14,874 bases of DNA, taken from Verrucomicrobiota bacterium (lineage in GTDB: Bacteria > Verrucomicrobiota > Verrucomicrobiia > Chthoniobacterales > UBA10450). The notes beneath the pieces are model-generated. The model made no database searches. It had not been told where the DNA came from and saw only the letters and a program-made list of their open reading frames with translations. Position numbers and translations under genes: made by a program. Shown piece after piece: positions 1 through 6,094 of the stretch. Within the stretch, counting starts at the first letter, position 1. Each line of letters begins with the position of its first letter. The stretch lies in NCBI GenBank assembly GCA_003219115.1, contig QHPN01000065.1, positions 1 through 14,874 on the forward strand, given 5' to 3'.

Positions 1-89
1 GTCCCTACAGCGTCATTCAGGCTGTAGGCCTTTTTCCGGTCCACCTGCTCGGCGGAAGCGCGATATCTTTTTGAGCGATCTTGTTGCAT
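1..89 (-). CDS. rplA: 50S ribosomal protein L1, N-terminal part (runs off left edge)
   Basis: Only the first 29 codons are present, read leftward from the ATG at 87-89 to the window edge. The translation begins MQQDRSKRYRASAEQVDRKK and continues AYSLNDAVG. This matches the conserved start of bacterial L1: a basic KRY segment, then VD-x-x-K-x-Y and a small helix ending in (E/D)A. L1 binds 23S rRNA at the mobile L1 stalk and, in many bacteria, represses its own operon. The gene usually follows rplK; here the preceding same-strand gene is an amidohydrolase ending 181 nt upstream. No strong ribosome-binding site is seen close to the ATG; an AGGAGAG lies about 28 nt upstream, which is too far. The identification rests on a short segment but the pattern is distinctive. 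Confidence 0.8.
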   Translation of the reverse strand, partial: MQQDRSKRYRASAEQVDRKKAYSLNDAVG

Positions 90-137
90 GATTTTGTGCA
101 GTCCAAACGAGCCGCAGCTCTCCTGCTAATTCTGTAG

Positions 138-156
138 CGGCGGTCTATGACCGCCG
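138..156. repeat. short perfect hairpin, 8-bp stem
   Basis: CGGCGGTC (138-145), loop TAT, GACCGCCG (149-156). It lies between the amidohydrolase stop and the L1 start and has no T-run on either side, so it is more likely a REP-like element than a terminator. Confidence 0.6.
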
Positions 157-168
157 AACAGGGCGACC

Positions 169-196
169 AAGCTAGCGCCTGTGCGCAACTTGTCAA
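169..196 (-). promoter_or_regulatory. possible promoter for rplA
   Basis: On the minus strand there is a perfect TTGACA (191-196), then 16 nt, then TAGCTT (169-174), a weak match to TATAAT. It would start transcription about 70 nt before the L1 start codon and give rplA its own promoter. The -10 match is poor and the stretch sits among repeats, so this is tentative. Confidence 0.25.
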
Positions 197-217
197 AGGC
201 CGGATCCCGCGCTGAGC

Positions 218-270
218 TGTAGCCACGGCGCTTTCTCGCCGTGCCCGCCCCGACTGAGTGGGCGGCTACA
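218..270. repeat. three-way-junction palindromic element
   Basis: Outer arms TGTAGCC (218-224) and GGCTACA (264-270) enclose two hairpins: CACGGCG-CTTTCT-CGCCGTG (224-243) and CCGCCC...GGGCGG (245-250 / 260-265). The arms overlap by a few bases, so not all pairs can form at once. The element ends at the base before the amidohydrolase stop codon. Its architecture resembles the larger elements at 1734, 6133 and 14120, but its sequence differs. Confidence 0.55.
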
Positions 271-1650
271 TCAGAAATCAGCGCCCATCTCCTCCAACAC
301 GTCCCGCGCCGCTGTCTTCGTCGGTGCCGCCGTCGCCGGCCCATTCCGAATAATCTTTCCTTCCTTCATCACAAACGAAACGCGTTCCGTTGCGGTGATG
401 TCCTGCGTCGGATCGCCGGGCATGGCGATGATATCGGCCAGCTTTCCCTTTTCAAGCGTGCCGAGTTTCTGCGAAACACCAAGCAATTCGGCATCATTGG
501 CGGTCGCGCTTTTTAACGCATCGATCGGCGGCATTCCCAGGTCCGTCATCAATTTGAATTCCTTTGCATTCTGACCATGCGGGAAAACGGCGGCATCCGT
601 GCCGAAGGAAATTTTCACCCCGATCTTGAGTGCGTTTCGAAACATGTCAGAACGCGTGTTGAACGCCGCCAAAGCCTTCGCCTGCAAGGCCGGCGGGTAA
701 CTATCGAGTTTGCCCTTGATATATTCTCCGGCCAACAAGGTCGGAGTCAGGAATGTTCCCTTGTTTTTCATCAGCGTTAGTGTTTCCGGTTTCAAGAACG
801 AACCGTGCTCGATCGAATCCGCACCGGCTTCGATCGCTTCGCGGCCCGCCTGATCGCCATGGCAATGCACCGCCACTTTTTTCCGCAACCGATGCGCTTC
901 ATCCACCAGCGCTGCCATCTCCGCGGGCGTAAATTGCGGCACATCCACTTCGTCGGTGAGGGAGAGGACACCACCTGACACGGCCGCTTTGATCACGTCG
1001 GCCCCATTTTTCACCTCAAACCGGACAGTTTTGCGTACCGCATCAGCGCCGTCGGCAATGCCATCGGTATAATCGGGTTCCGGGCCAAAAAGTCCGTCGC
1101 GAAACCCGGCGCTGTCGTCGAAATGGCCACCGGTCGCGCCAATTCCGCATGTCGCAACAAACATGCGCGGCCCAATCACGATTCCTTTCGCAATCGCGTC
1201 GCGCAGCGAGACATCGAGGTAATCGTGGGATCGATAGGTGCGTGCACCGACGTCGCGAATGGTGGTGAATCCGGCTTCCACCGTCGCGCGTGCCGCCGGA
1301 ATCACACTGTAGGCTTTGGCCGAGGTCGATACCTGCAATTCTCGCAAACGTGCTGCCTGATAGTTTGTGAGATCGAGCGTGACGTGGGTATGCGCGTCCA
1401 TAAACCCCGGCGACAACGTCGCGTCCGCTAGATCGATCACCTGCGCCCCCGGCGGAATGGCAACATTCGCACCCGCATCAACGATTTTGTCGCCCTGTAC
1501 CAAGACGACTCCATTCTGAGTCAGCGCTCGGGATTTCCCATCGAACAACCGCGCTGCTTTCAACGCGATGACTTGATCGGCCGAAATCGCTGGCTCGATC
1601 AAAAGCGCCAGCGTGATCACCAATAGAAAGACGAAATGCGTAAATTTCAT
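271..1650 (-). CDS. exported metal-dependent amidohydrolase (imidazolonepropionase-like)
   Basis: This is a 459-residue member of the amidohydrolase superfamily, in the imidazolonepropionase / Xaa-Pro dipeptidase-like branch (COG1228). These are metal-dependent TIM-barrel enzymes that hydrolyse cyclic amides or dipeptides. Visible ligands are the HTH of strand 1 (residues 87-89), the likely carboxylated Lys in VIKAAVSGG (about 221), VHCH (262 and 264), the His in SIEHGSF (282) and the catalytic Asp in SFGTDAAV (352). An N-terminal segment MKFTHFVFLLVITLALLIEP followed by AISA looks like a cleavable signal peptide, so the enzyme probably works in the periplasm. I chose the ATG at 1650 because it puts the signal peptide at the very N-terminus; an in-frame ATG at 1680 would add ten residues. 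The substrate cannot be told from sequence. It lies directly upstream of rplA on the same strand, an unusual neighbour. Confidence 0.88.
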   Translation of the reverse strand: MKFTHFVFLLVITLALLIEPAISADQVIALKAARLFDGKSRALTQNGVVLVQGDKIVDAGANVAIPPGAQVIDLADATLSPGFMDAHTHVTLDLTNYQAARLRELQVSTSAKAYSVIPAARATVEAGFTTIRDVGARTYRSHDYLDVSLRDAIAKGIVIGPRMFVATCGIGATGGHFDDSAGFRDGLFGPEPDYTDGIADGADAVRKTVRFEVKNGADVIKAAVSGGVLSLTDEVDVPQFTPAEMAALVDEAHRLRKKVAVHCHGDQAGREAIEAGADSIEHGSFLKPETLTLMKNKGTFLTPTLLAGEYIKGKLDSYPPALQAKALAAFNTRSDMFRNALKIGVKISFGTDAAVFPHGQNAKEFKLMTDLGMPPIDALKSATANDAELLGVSQKLGTLEKGKLADIIAMPGDPTQDITATERVSFVMKEGKIIRNGPATAAPTKTAARDVLEEMGADF

Positions 1651-1733
1651 GCTCGCCGTTATCAGATTGCGCTCGCGCATTCAAGCTTGTGTGGATCGAC
1701 AGCCAACGATCGTGACGATGCGCGATTCCCTTC

Positions 1734-1845
1734 GGGTAGCGCACGCGTCTCGCGTGTTGGTTTCGGCGTCACGCCGAAACAGTCTTCCCGAAAGTCCGCG
1801 ATCGCGAGGACGCGATCGCCAACACGCGAGCCGCGTGCGCTACCC
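1734..1845. repeat. cruciform repeat, family A copy 1
   Basis: Two 27-nt arms (1734-1760 and 1819-1845) are inverted copies with a single mismatch; both begin or end with the GGGTAGCGC / GCGCTACCC motif. Inside are two more perfect hairpins: TTTCGGCG-TCA-CGCCGAAA (1761-1779) and GCGATCGCG-AGGA-CGCGATCGC (1798-1819). The whole folds as a three-way junction. It lies in the 359-nt gap between the amidohydrolase and the OsmC gene. That gap also holds a small hairpin CTCCCG...CGGGAG (1888-1908) and half of a family-B repeat; I see no gene there. Confidence 0.85.
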
Positions 1846-1951
1846 GGCGAACTGTCGCGACGCTGTTTGTGTATTCGCGGAGCGTAGCTCCCGGCACTGC
1901 AGCGGGAGTTCCCGATTTAACGTTGTAACCCTTTTAACGGATCACGATCCC

Positions 1952-1981
1952 AGAGATCCCTCGACTACGCTCGGGATGACA
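1952..1981. repeat. family-B repeat, solo half copy
   Basis: This 30-nt stretch ends CGCTCGGGATGACA and is nearly the same as the right end of the family-B element inside tsaD (13771-13800). The matching left half starting TGTCATCC is absent, so this looks like a truncated or half element. It lies about 30 nt before the OsmC start codon. Confidence 0.7.
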
Positions 1982-2009
1982 ATCCGCAGAACGCGCCGCA
2001 TAATAACGC

Positions 2010-2432
2010 ATGGTCAAAGTCTCCGTTAACTACACCGGTAATCTGCATTGCGACGCGACTCACGGGCCGTCGCACTCGAAAATCGCAACCGACGCCCCAG
2101 CGGACAACAAAGGTAAGGGCGAAGCATTCTCGCCCACAGATCTGATCGCGACCGCACTCGGCACCTGCATCAGCACCACCATGGGAATCAAGGCCGAGGA
2201 ACTCAGAGTCGATCTTCGCGGAATGACGGTTTCGGTGCAGAAGGAAATGTCGAAAGACGCGCCGCGGCGGATTGTCTCGCTGCCGTCAGAGGTTCACATT
2301 CCGTTGCCACCAGACTCACCGCACCGCGCCATCCTTGAACAAACTGCGCTCAATTGTCCGGTCCACAAAAGCCTTCCGCCCGAAATCAACCGGCCGACCA
2401 AATTCTTTTGGGAAGGGGCTTCGCCTCGTTGA
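2010..2432 (+). CDS. OsmC/Ohr family protein
   Basis: A 140-residue protein with the OsmC fold signature. The family reduces organic hydroperoxides through two cysteines. Both are present: Cys53 in ALGTCISTTM and Cys116 in LNCPVHKSL, the latter in the NCPV context typical of OsmC-like rather than Ohr proteins. The segment GEAFSPTDLIATALG (38-51) is the conserved helix preceding the first Cys. Length fits the family (about 135-145). Starts at an ATG without an obvious Shine-Dalgarno sequence. It stands alone between repeat-rich gaps and converges on the minus-strand gene that ends at 2663, so it is probably a single-gene transcript. A role in peroxide stress is a family inference; some OsmC-like proteins have no proven substrate. 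Confidence 0.9.
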   Translation: MVKVSVNYTGNLHCDATHGPSHSKIATDAPADNKGKGEAFSPTDLIATALGTCISTTMGIKAEELRVDLRGMTVSVQKEMSKDAPRRIVSLPSEVHIPLPPDSPHRAILEQTALNCPVHKSLPPEINRPTKFFWEGASPR

Positions 2433-2499
2433 AGCGTTGCACGGGTAAAGCGGTAAAGCGCTGACAGCGGGAACCGTAATGCGTTAAAACTATTACAAT

Positions 2500-2534
2500 G
2501 TTAAATTGGTGTTCCTCCGTTTTAACAATTTAAC
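2500..2534. repeat. AT-rich hairpin repeat, family D copy 1
   Basis: GTTAAATTG (2500-2508) and CAATTTAAC (2526-2534) form a perfect 9-bp stem in a locally AT-rich island between two converging genes. A related sequence recurs at 9671-9723, also beyond a gene end. It may act as a bidirectional terminator, but there is no clean T-run. The remaining gap (2433-2662) shows nothing else I can name. Confidence 0.55.
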
Positions 2535-2662
2535 AATTTTGACGGCTTAAGCTTCACAAAAGCGCAACGTTTGTGAAGGCAGCCGTGTCGGCTGCAAAGA
2601 AAAGATCCAAAGAGCTCGCGACCCGCGTGCCCACAGGGGCCGTGCTTCAACTCTTCAACGTA

Positions 2663-3775
2663 TTAGCGCGCTTCCGCAAGCTCGCGCTTTTCCGCCGTCG
2701 CCGCTTTTGTCGCGGGCTCATCCAGCAACTTCGCGAAGGCATGCGCCTTCCGATTCTTCCAGCTGCCTTTGTGATAAGCATAGCCGGCGATCAGCGGCAT
2801 CGCGATCGTCGCTTCCGCGTAAACCATTTGCTCGGCCCCCTGATCAACTTTGCCCCACGAATTTGCTTCCTTGAGCGTGGAACCACTGAGCGCGCCGTCG
2901 CGCACATCCGCCACCGTGATTTGCACGGCATATTTGTGCATTCCAACGTCGAAACCGAGGTAATCGCCGGCCACCACCGTGTCCTGGGCAAAATTCTTCG
3001 GAACCCCGCCGCCGATCATGAATAGCCCACTCTGCCTCGCGGCGATCTTAATTTTCGTTAGCTCAAGAAAATCCTTGGCCGAATCGATGCTGAGATGATT
3101 GTCCGGGTTCTTGTATTGATGATGAATCAATCCGAAACCGGCACTGCAATCGCTGAAGGCCGGGCAAAAGATCGGCACATCTTTTTCGAAGGCCGCCAAC
3201 ACCACCGATTCCCGAGCTGAGCCGGCCTGACGATTTTTCCCATTTTTCGTTAGATAGCGCCCCATCTCACGAATGAACTCACGCGAAGAATACGGTCGCG
3301 GTTCGAGAGAGTCAGCAATCTCACCACAGGTAGCATCGCAAACTCGCAGCTGATCTTCGTCAATGTAGGTGTCGTAAATACGGTCGATCGCAAGCCGCCG
3401 CAGAACATCGTCGTTCATGAAGATGTCGCCCTTGTAGTGCTTGAATCCCAGCGCCTCGAAGAAATCCTGATCGACGATGATCGCGCCGGTGGAAACGATC
3501 GCGTCCACCATGTTGTTCCGCACCAGATCGACGATGACGCTTTTTAACCCGGCGGAGATGAGCGAGCCGGCCAGGCACAAAATGATGGCGCAATCTTCTT
3601 CCCGCAGCATGGCGTCGTAAATCTCCGCCGCCCGTCCCAGGTCGCGCGCGGAGAATGCCATCTTCGACATCGCCTCTACCAGGGGCACGACATTATGTTT
3701 CTTAATGTCGATGTGCTCGACTACATCGATCAGCAGTTCGGATTTTTTCGGGTTCATATTTTTTTGCTTTGTCAT
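2663..3775 (-). CDS. deoxyhypusine synthase-like protein
   Basis: A 370-residue member of the deoxyhypusine/homospermidine synthase family, NAD-dependent enzymes that transfer the aminobutyl group of spermidine to a lysine (eIF5A in eukaryotes and archaea) or to putrescine. Diagnostic segments are LAGSLISAG (68-76), VDAIVSTGAI (90-99), FCPAFSDCSAGFG (203-215), IGGGVPKNF (254-262) and the active-site ANSWGKV with catalytic Lys309. Length matches the family. Bacteria have no hypusinated eIF5A, so the substrate here is unknown; a polyamine product is possible. The ATG at 3775 has AAGGA 6 nt upstream, but both start codon and ribosome-binding site lie in a family-B repeat; the ATG at 3757 (MNPKKSE) is an alternative. 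It lies 136 nt downstream of the heptose epimerase on the same strand, possibly co-transcribed. Confidence 0.9.
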   Translation of the reverse strand: MTKQKNMNPKKSELLIDVVEHIDIKKHNVVPLVEAMSKMAFSARDLGRAAEIYDAMLREEDCAIILCLAGSLISAGLKSVIVDLVRNNMVDAIVSTGAIIVDQDFFEALGFKHYKGDIFMNDDVLRRLAIDRIYDTYIDEDQLRVCDATCGEIADSLEPRPYSSREFIREMGRYLTKNGKNRQAGSARESVVLAAFEKDVPIFCPAFSDCSAGFGLIHHQYKNPDNHLSIDSAKDFLELTKIKIAARQSGLFMIGGGVPKNFAQDTVVAGDYLGFDVGMHKYAVQITVADVRDGALSGSTLKEANSWGKVDQGAEQMVYAEATIAMPLIAGYAYHKGSWKNRKAHAFAKLLDEPATKAATAEKRELAEAR

Positions 3776-3880
3776 CCCGAATCCTTTCGGGTGAGGGATC
3801 TCTCCTACGAAGTCTGCGTACTCAACTTCTCGCAGTGTTCAACGAGCTTTTGCGAGATCCTTCGCTCCGTTCAGGATGAC
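3771..3880. repeat. family-B repeat between rfaD and the DHS-like gene
   Basis: The ends GTCATCC (3771-3777) and GGATGAC (3874-3880) are inverted, and GGGATCTCTC / GCGAGATCC pair further in. A small hairpin CCCGAA-TCCT-TTCGGG (3776-3791) lies at the left end. Read on the minus strand, the left end contributes AAGGA and the ATG of the deoxyhypusine-synthase-like gene. Confidence 0.75.
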
Positions 3881-3911
3881 ACGCACTTTGAGAACGACGA
3901 GATTCCCGAGC

Positions 3912-4853
3912 CTAGGAGGGATACAGCCATTTCATGTAATCCGCCACCCCAGCTTCGAGCGGAAATTGCGGGCTGTAACCGAGCGCGCTCTTCGCGTTGG
4001 TCAAATCAGCCTGCGTGAAATTCTGGTAATGCGCATGCGGGTTATCGAAATATTCCGGCTGAAGATTTGTTTCTAACACGCGATTCAAAATGAAAACCAG
4101 CTCGTTAAACGAGCGGGCCTGGCCGCTGCCGAGATTGTGAATTCCGCTCCCCTTCGCCTCGAGCGCGCGAATCGTTCCGTCCACCACGTCTTTCACGTAA
4201 ACAAAATCCCGGCGCTGTTCGCCGTGTTTGAAAATCCGGGGACGCTGCCCGGCGTGCATCTGCTGCGACAAATGATAAATCATGCTTGCCGGCACGCCTT
4301 TGTGCGCCTCGCGCGGCCCATAAACGTTGAAGTAACGCACCCCCACGATGATCCAATCCGGATTTTCCCCTGCCAGGCGCGTCGCGAGGTTATCCATAAT
4401 CGCTTTGGAAAAAGCATAAATATTTGCCGGCGCAGCACTGCTGGATTCAATGCTGGCTTCCATGGTTGCGCCGTAAATCGAAGCCGATGACGCAAAAATC
4501 ACGCGGGTGCGAGTGGGCCGCGCGAATTCTAACAACTGCCGGAAGCTCTCCACGTTGTCGTGCGTTTGCTCAAATTGATTGTGATTGGTCGTGTCGGTGA
4601 TCGATGCCAAATGAAAAATCGCGTCGAACTTTTCCTCCCCGAATTGCTCCCGCCAGTTCAGCTTCGCCAGATCGGCCGCCACAAAATCGCCGCGGTAGCC
4701 TGCGAGATTCTTGAAATCGCCCGAGCGAAAATCGTCGATCACCGTCAGCCGCGAATTCGGGAAGCGCTCCTGCAAGTCCAAAGTAAGATTCGAGCCGATG
4801 AAGCCGGCGCCGCCGGTTACTAACAGATTCAGGTTTGCGTCAGGCGATGGCAC
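3912..4853 (-). CDS. rfaD: ADP-L-glycero-D-manno-heptose 6-epimerase
   Basis: A 313-residue extended short-chain dehydrogenase (also called hldD) that epimerises ADP-D-glycero-D-manno-heptose at C6. This is the last step in making the heptose donor for the lipopolysaccharide inner core. Seen: the NAD(P)-binding GGAGFIGSN (14-22), SSASIYG (122-128), the YxxxK catalytic pair in YAFSK (Tyr146, Lys150), RYFNVYGPREAHKG (173-186) typical of this epimerase rather than of UDP-glucose 4-epimerases, and RRDFVYVKDV (214-223). Length agrees with the family. The start is a GTG at 4853, chosen because the Rossmann motif follows at the normal distance; no clear Shine-Dalgarno. Other heptose-pathway genes are not in the window. 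The methyltransferase gene diverges from it across 82 nt. Confidence 0.88.
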   Translation of the reverse strand: MPSPDANLNLLVTGGAGFIGSNLTLDLQERFPNSRLTVIDDFRSGDFKNLAGYRGDFVAADLAKLNWREQFGEEKFDAIFHLASITDTTNHNQFEQTHDNVESFRQLLEFARPTRTRVIFASSASIYGATMEASIESSSAAPANIYAFSKAIMDNLATRLAGENPDWIIVGVRYFNVYGPREAHKGVPASMIYHLSQQMHAGQRPRIFKHGEQRRDFVYVKDVVDGTIRALEAKGSGIHNLGSGQARSFNELVFILNRVLETNLQPEYFDNPHAHYQNFTQADLTNAKSALGYSPQFPLEAGVADYMKWLYPS

Positions 4854-4885
4854 AAGAGTGATGCACGCAGAAAACGCGCCTGACT

Positions 4886-4912
4886 AAATAAATCTTGAGC
4901 GCGGAAGCGCAA
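4886..4912. repeat. 27-nt direct repeat, left copy (flanks methyltransferase)
   Basis: Starts AAATAAATCTTGA and ends GCGGAAGCGCAA. It matches 25 of 27 bases of the copy at 5653-5679, in the same orientation. It sits in the divergent gap between rfaD and the methyltransferase. Confidence 0.85.
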
Positions 4913-4922
4913 GCGGCGAGTT

Positions 4923-4926
4923 GGAG
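4923..4926 (+). promoter_or_regulatory. ribosome-binding site that decides the methyltransferase start
   Basis: GGAG lies 9 nt before the ATG at 4936, which favours that ATG over the in-frame TTG at 4921. Confidence 0.6.
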
Positions 4927-4935
4927 CGAATCAGC

Positions 4936-5658
4936 ATGAAATTCGAAACCAAGGTCACCTATGAGTTCGTTCAGCAAGAGCTTCCCGTTCCCGCGCGACG
5001 TGTTCTGGAGGTTGGCTGTGGTTCAGGGGAGTTGGCGGCGCGCTTGCTCCAGGACGGATTTTCGGTAGTTACGATCGACCGTGACCGCGACTGTATCGCT
5101 GCCGCGCGGCAACTCGGCGTCGACGCCCGACATGCCGCCTGGCCCGATTTTGACGGAGGCCAGTTCGATGCTGTCCTTTTTACTCGTTCGCTTCATCACA
5201 TCCATCCGTTGGACAAAGCTGTGCAACGGGCTGGAGACAGCTTGCTGGTGAGCGGGCGACTGATCGTGGAGGATTTTGCCTACGAAATGGCTGATGAAAA
5301 AACGCTGCGTTGGTTTGGCGACGCAATCAGTCGGCTCGACGCCGCCGATCTTCTGGTGAAAGATGATGATTTTCTGAACGCAGTCCGCCACGGGACCGAA
5401 ACGCTGCAAGCGTGGAGAGAAAATCACGAATCCGACCTTCATACAGCGACGGATATATTCGCCGAGATCAGGAGGGCATTTGGGGCGGTGAAGCGCGACA
5501 ATGTTCCGTATTATTTTCGTTACCTGGCCCGGGCGATCGTTCCGGCCTCAGACCGCGATAAGATTCTCCGCGACCATGCCGCGGAGGAGACGGAGCTGAT
5601 CTCGAATGGAACGATTCGTCCGCTCGGCCGCCGTTTCGTCGCGGAACGGTCGAAATAA
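4936..5658 (+). CDS. class I SAM-dependent methyltransferase
   Basis: A 240-residue protein with a clear class I (Rossmann) methyltransferase domain. Motif I is VLEVGCGSGELA (23-34); the acidic residue that binds the ribose of SAM is Asp48 in TIDRD; a motif IV-like stretch AVLFTRSLHHIHPL (79-92) follows; then a GRLIVEDF strand (107-114). It resembles the UbiE/type-11 group of small-molecule methyltransferases, but the C-terminal part (from about 135) carries no motif I can name, so the substrate is unknown. The gene is monocistronic by appearance and bracketed by near-identical 27-nt direct repeats, the right copy covering its stop codon. That may mark it as a duplicated or mobile cassette. 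Confidence 0.85.
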   Translation: MKFETKVTYEFVQQELPVPARRVLEVGCGSGELAARLLQDGFSVVTIDRDRDCIAAARQLGVDARHAAWPDFDGGQFDAVLFTRSLHHIHPLDKAVQRAGDSLLVSGRLIVEDFAYEMADEKTLRWFGDAISRLDAADLLVKDDDFLNAVRHGTETLQAWRENHESDLHTATDIFAEIRRAFGAVKRDNVPYYFRYLARAIVPASDRDKILRDHAAEETELISNGTIRPLGRRFVAERSK

Positions 5659-5679
5659 ATCTTGAAAGCGGAAGCGCAA
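5653..5679. repeat. 27-nt direct repeat, right copy (covers methyltransferase stop)
   Basis: Same orientation as the copy at 4886-4912 with two mismatches. The TAA stop of the methyltransferase (5656-5658) lies inside it. The two copies are 767 nt apart, start to start. Confidence 0.85.
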
Positions 5680-5704
5680 CTTGCTACTTCTAGGTCAGTT
5701 CTTT

Positions 5705-5905
5705 GCGAGTTTGAATCAAGTGGATCGGCGCGAGAAATCCGGTGTGAAACCGGAGCAGTTGCGCTGCTGTAACTGGATACGATTTCCCACGAGCCAATCG
5801 TTGAGGAACATAGACCTCTGGTCTGTGTGCCGACAGCGGTGAAGGCGGGAAAAAGGTGAGTCCGAAAAACCGTCGGACTGAAAGCCAGGAGCCAGAATAT
5901 TCGAC
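5705..5905 (+). ncRNA. cobalamin riboswitch
   Basis: The leader has the core of the B12 riboswitch: GAAATCCGGTGTGAAACCGG with P4 CCGG/CCGG pairing (5734-5753), then GCAGTTGCGCTGCTGTAACTGG (P5 region), GAAGGCGGGAAAA, GAGTCCGA pairing with TCGGACT, and the B12 box AAGCCAGGAG (5882-5891). It binds adenosyl- or other cobalamins and lowers expression when B12 is plentiful. It lies directly upstream of the BtuB-like receptor gene, the classic target. Boundaries are estimates. The gap from the methyltransferase stop to the receptor start (436 nt) is explained by this RNA, its downstream leader and one copy of the 27-nt repeat. Confidence 0.92.
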
Positions 5906-6060
5906 CGTTCCACCTCATTCGGCAGCGTGACGCTGCACCCGATTAGATCAGTTGGGTGTGTTCACGCTGGAACCCGATTCCGGAATCCGCCAGTCCGGCT
6001 CGGACCGAAAAAACTTCTTCGCAAAAAAGAAGAATGAGAGTCGCGGCGACCGCTATTTCG

Positions 6061-6091
6061 GTTTCCTCTGCTCTCTCTAATTGGAGGAAAC
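6061..6091 (+). promoter_or_regulatory. Shine-Dalgarno-sequestering hairpin (riboswitch expression platform)
   Basis: GTTTCCTC (6061-6068) pairs perfectly with GAGGAAAC (6084-6091), burying the GGAGG ribosome-binding site 7 nt before the ATG at 6095; two G-U pairs can extend the stem inward. It suggests that B12 controls translation initiation. It also supports 6095 as the true start codon. Confidence 0.65.
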
Positions 6092-6094
6092 GTA

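Noticed and set aside
4..35. CCTACAGC...GCTGTAGG stem followed by a T-run, resembling an intrinsic terminator on the plus strand
   Set aside because: It lies inside the minus-strand L1 coding sequence, and no plus-strand gene precedes it in view.
1613..2029. Plus-strand 138-codon open frame
   Set aside because: It runs through the family-A and half family-B repeats and ends inside the OsmC gene; the coding is an accident of the repeats.
2573..3025. 150-codon open frame on the plus strand
   Set aside because: Antisense to the deoxyhypusine-synthase-like gene, whose motifs are unmistakable; its translation is Arg/Phe-rich and resembles nothing I know.
4886..5679. Methyltransferase segment considered as an insertion sequence
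   Set aside because: No transposase and no terminal inverted repeats; only direct repeats are present.
5520..5918. Minus-strand open frame across the methyltransferase end and the riboswitch
   Set aside because: It is antisense to the riboswitch and the methyltransferase; no motif or plausible start context.
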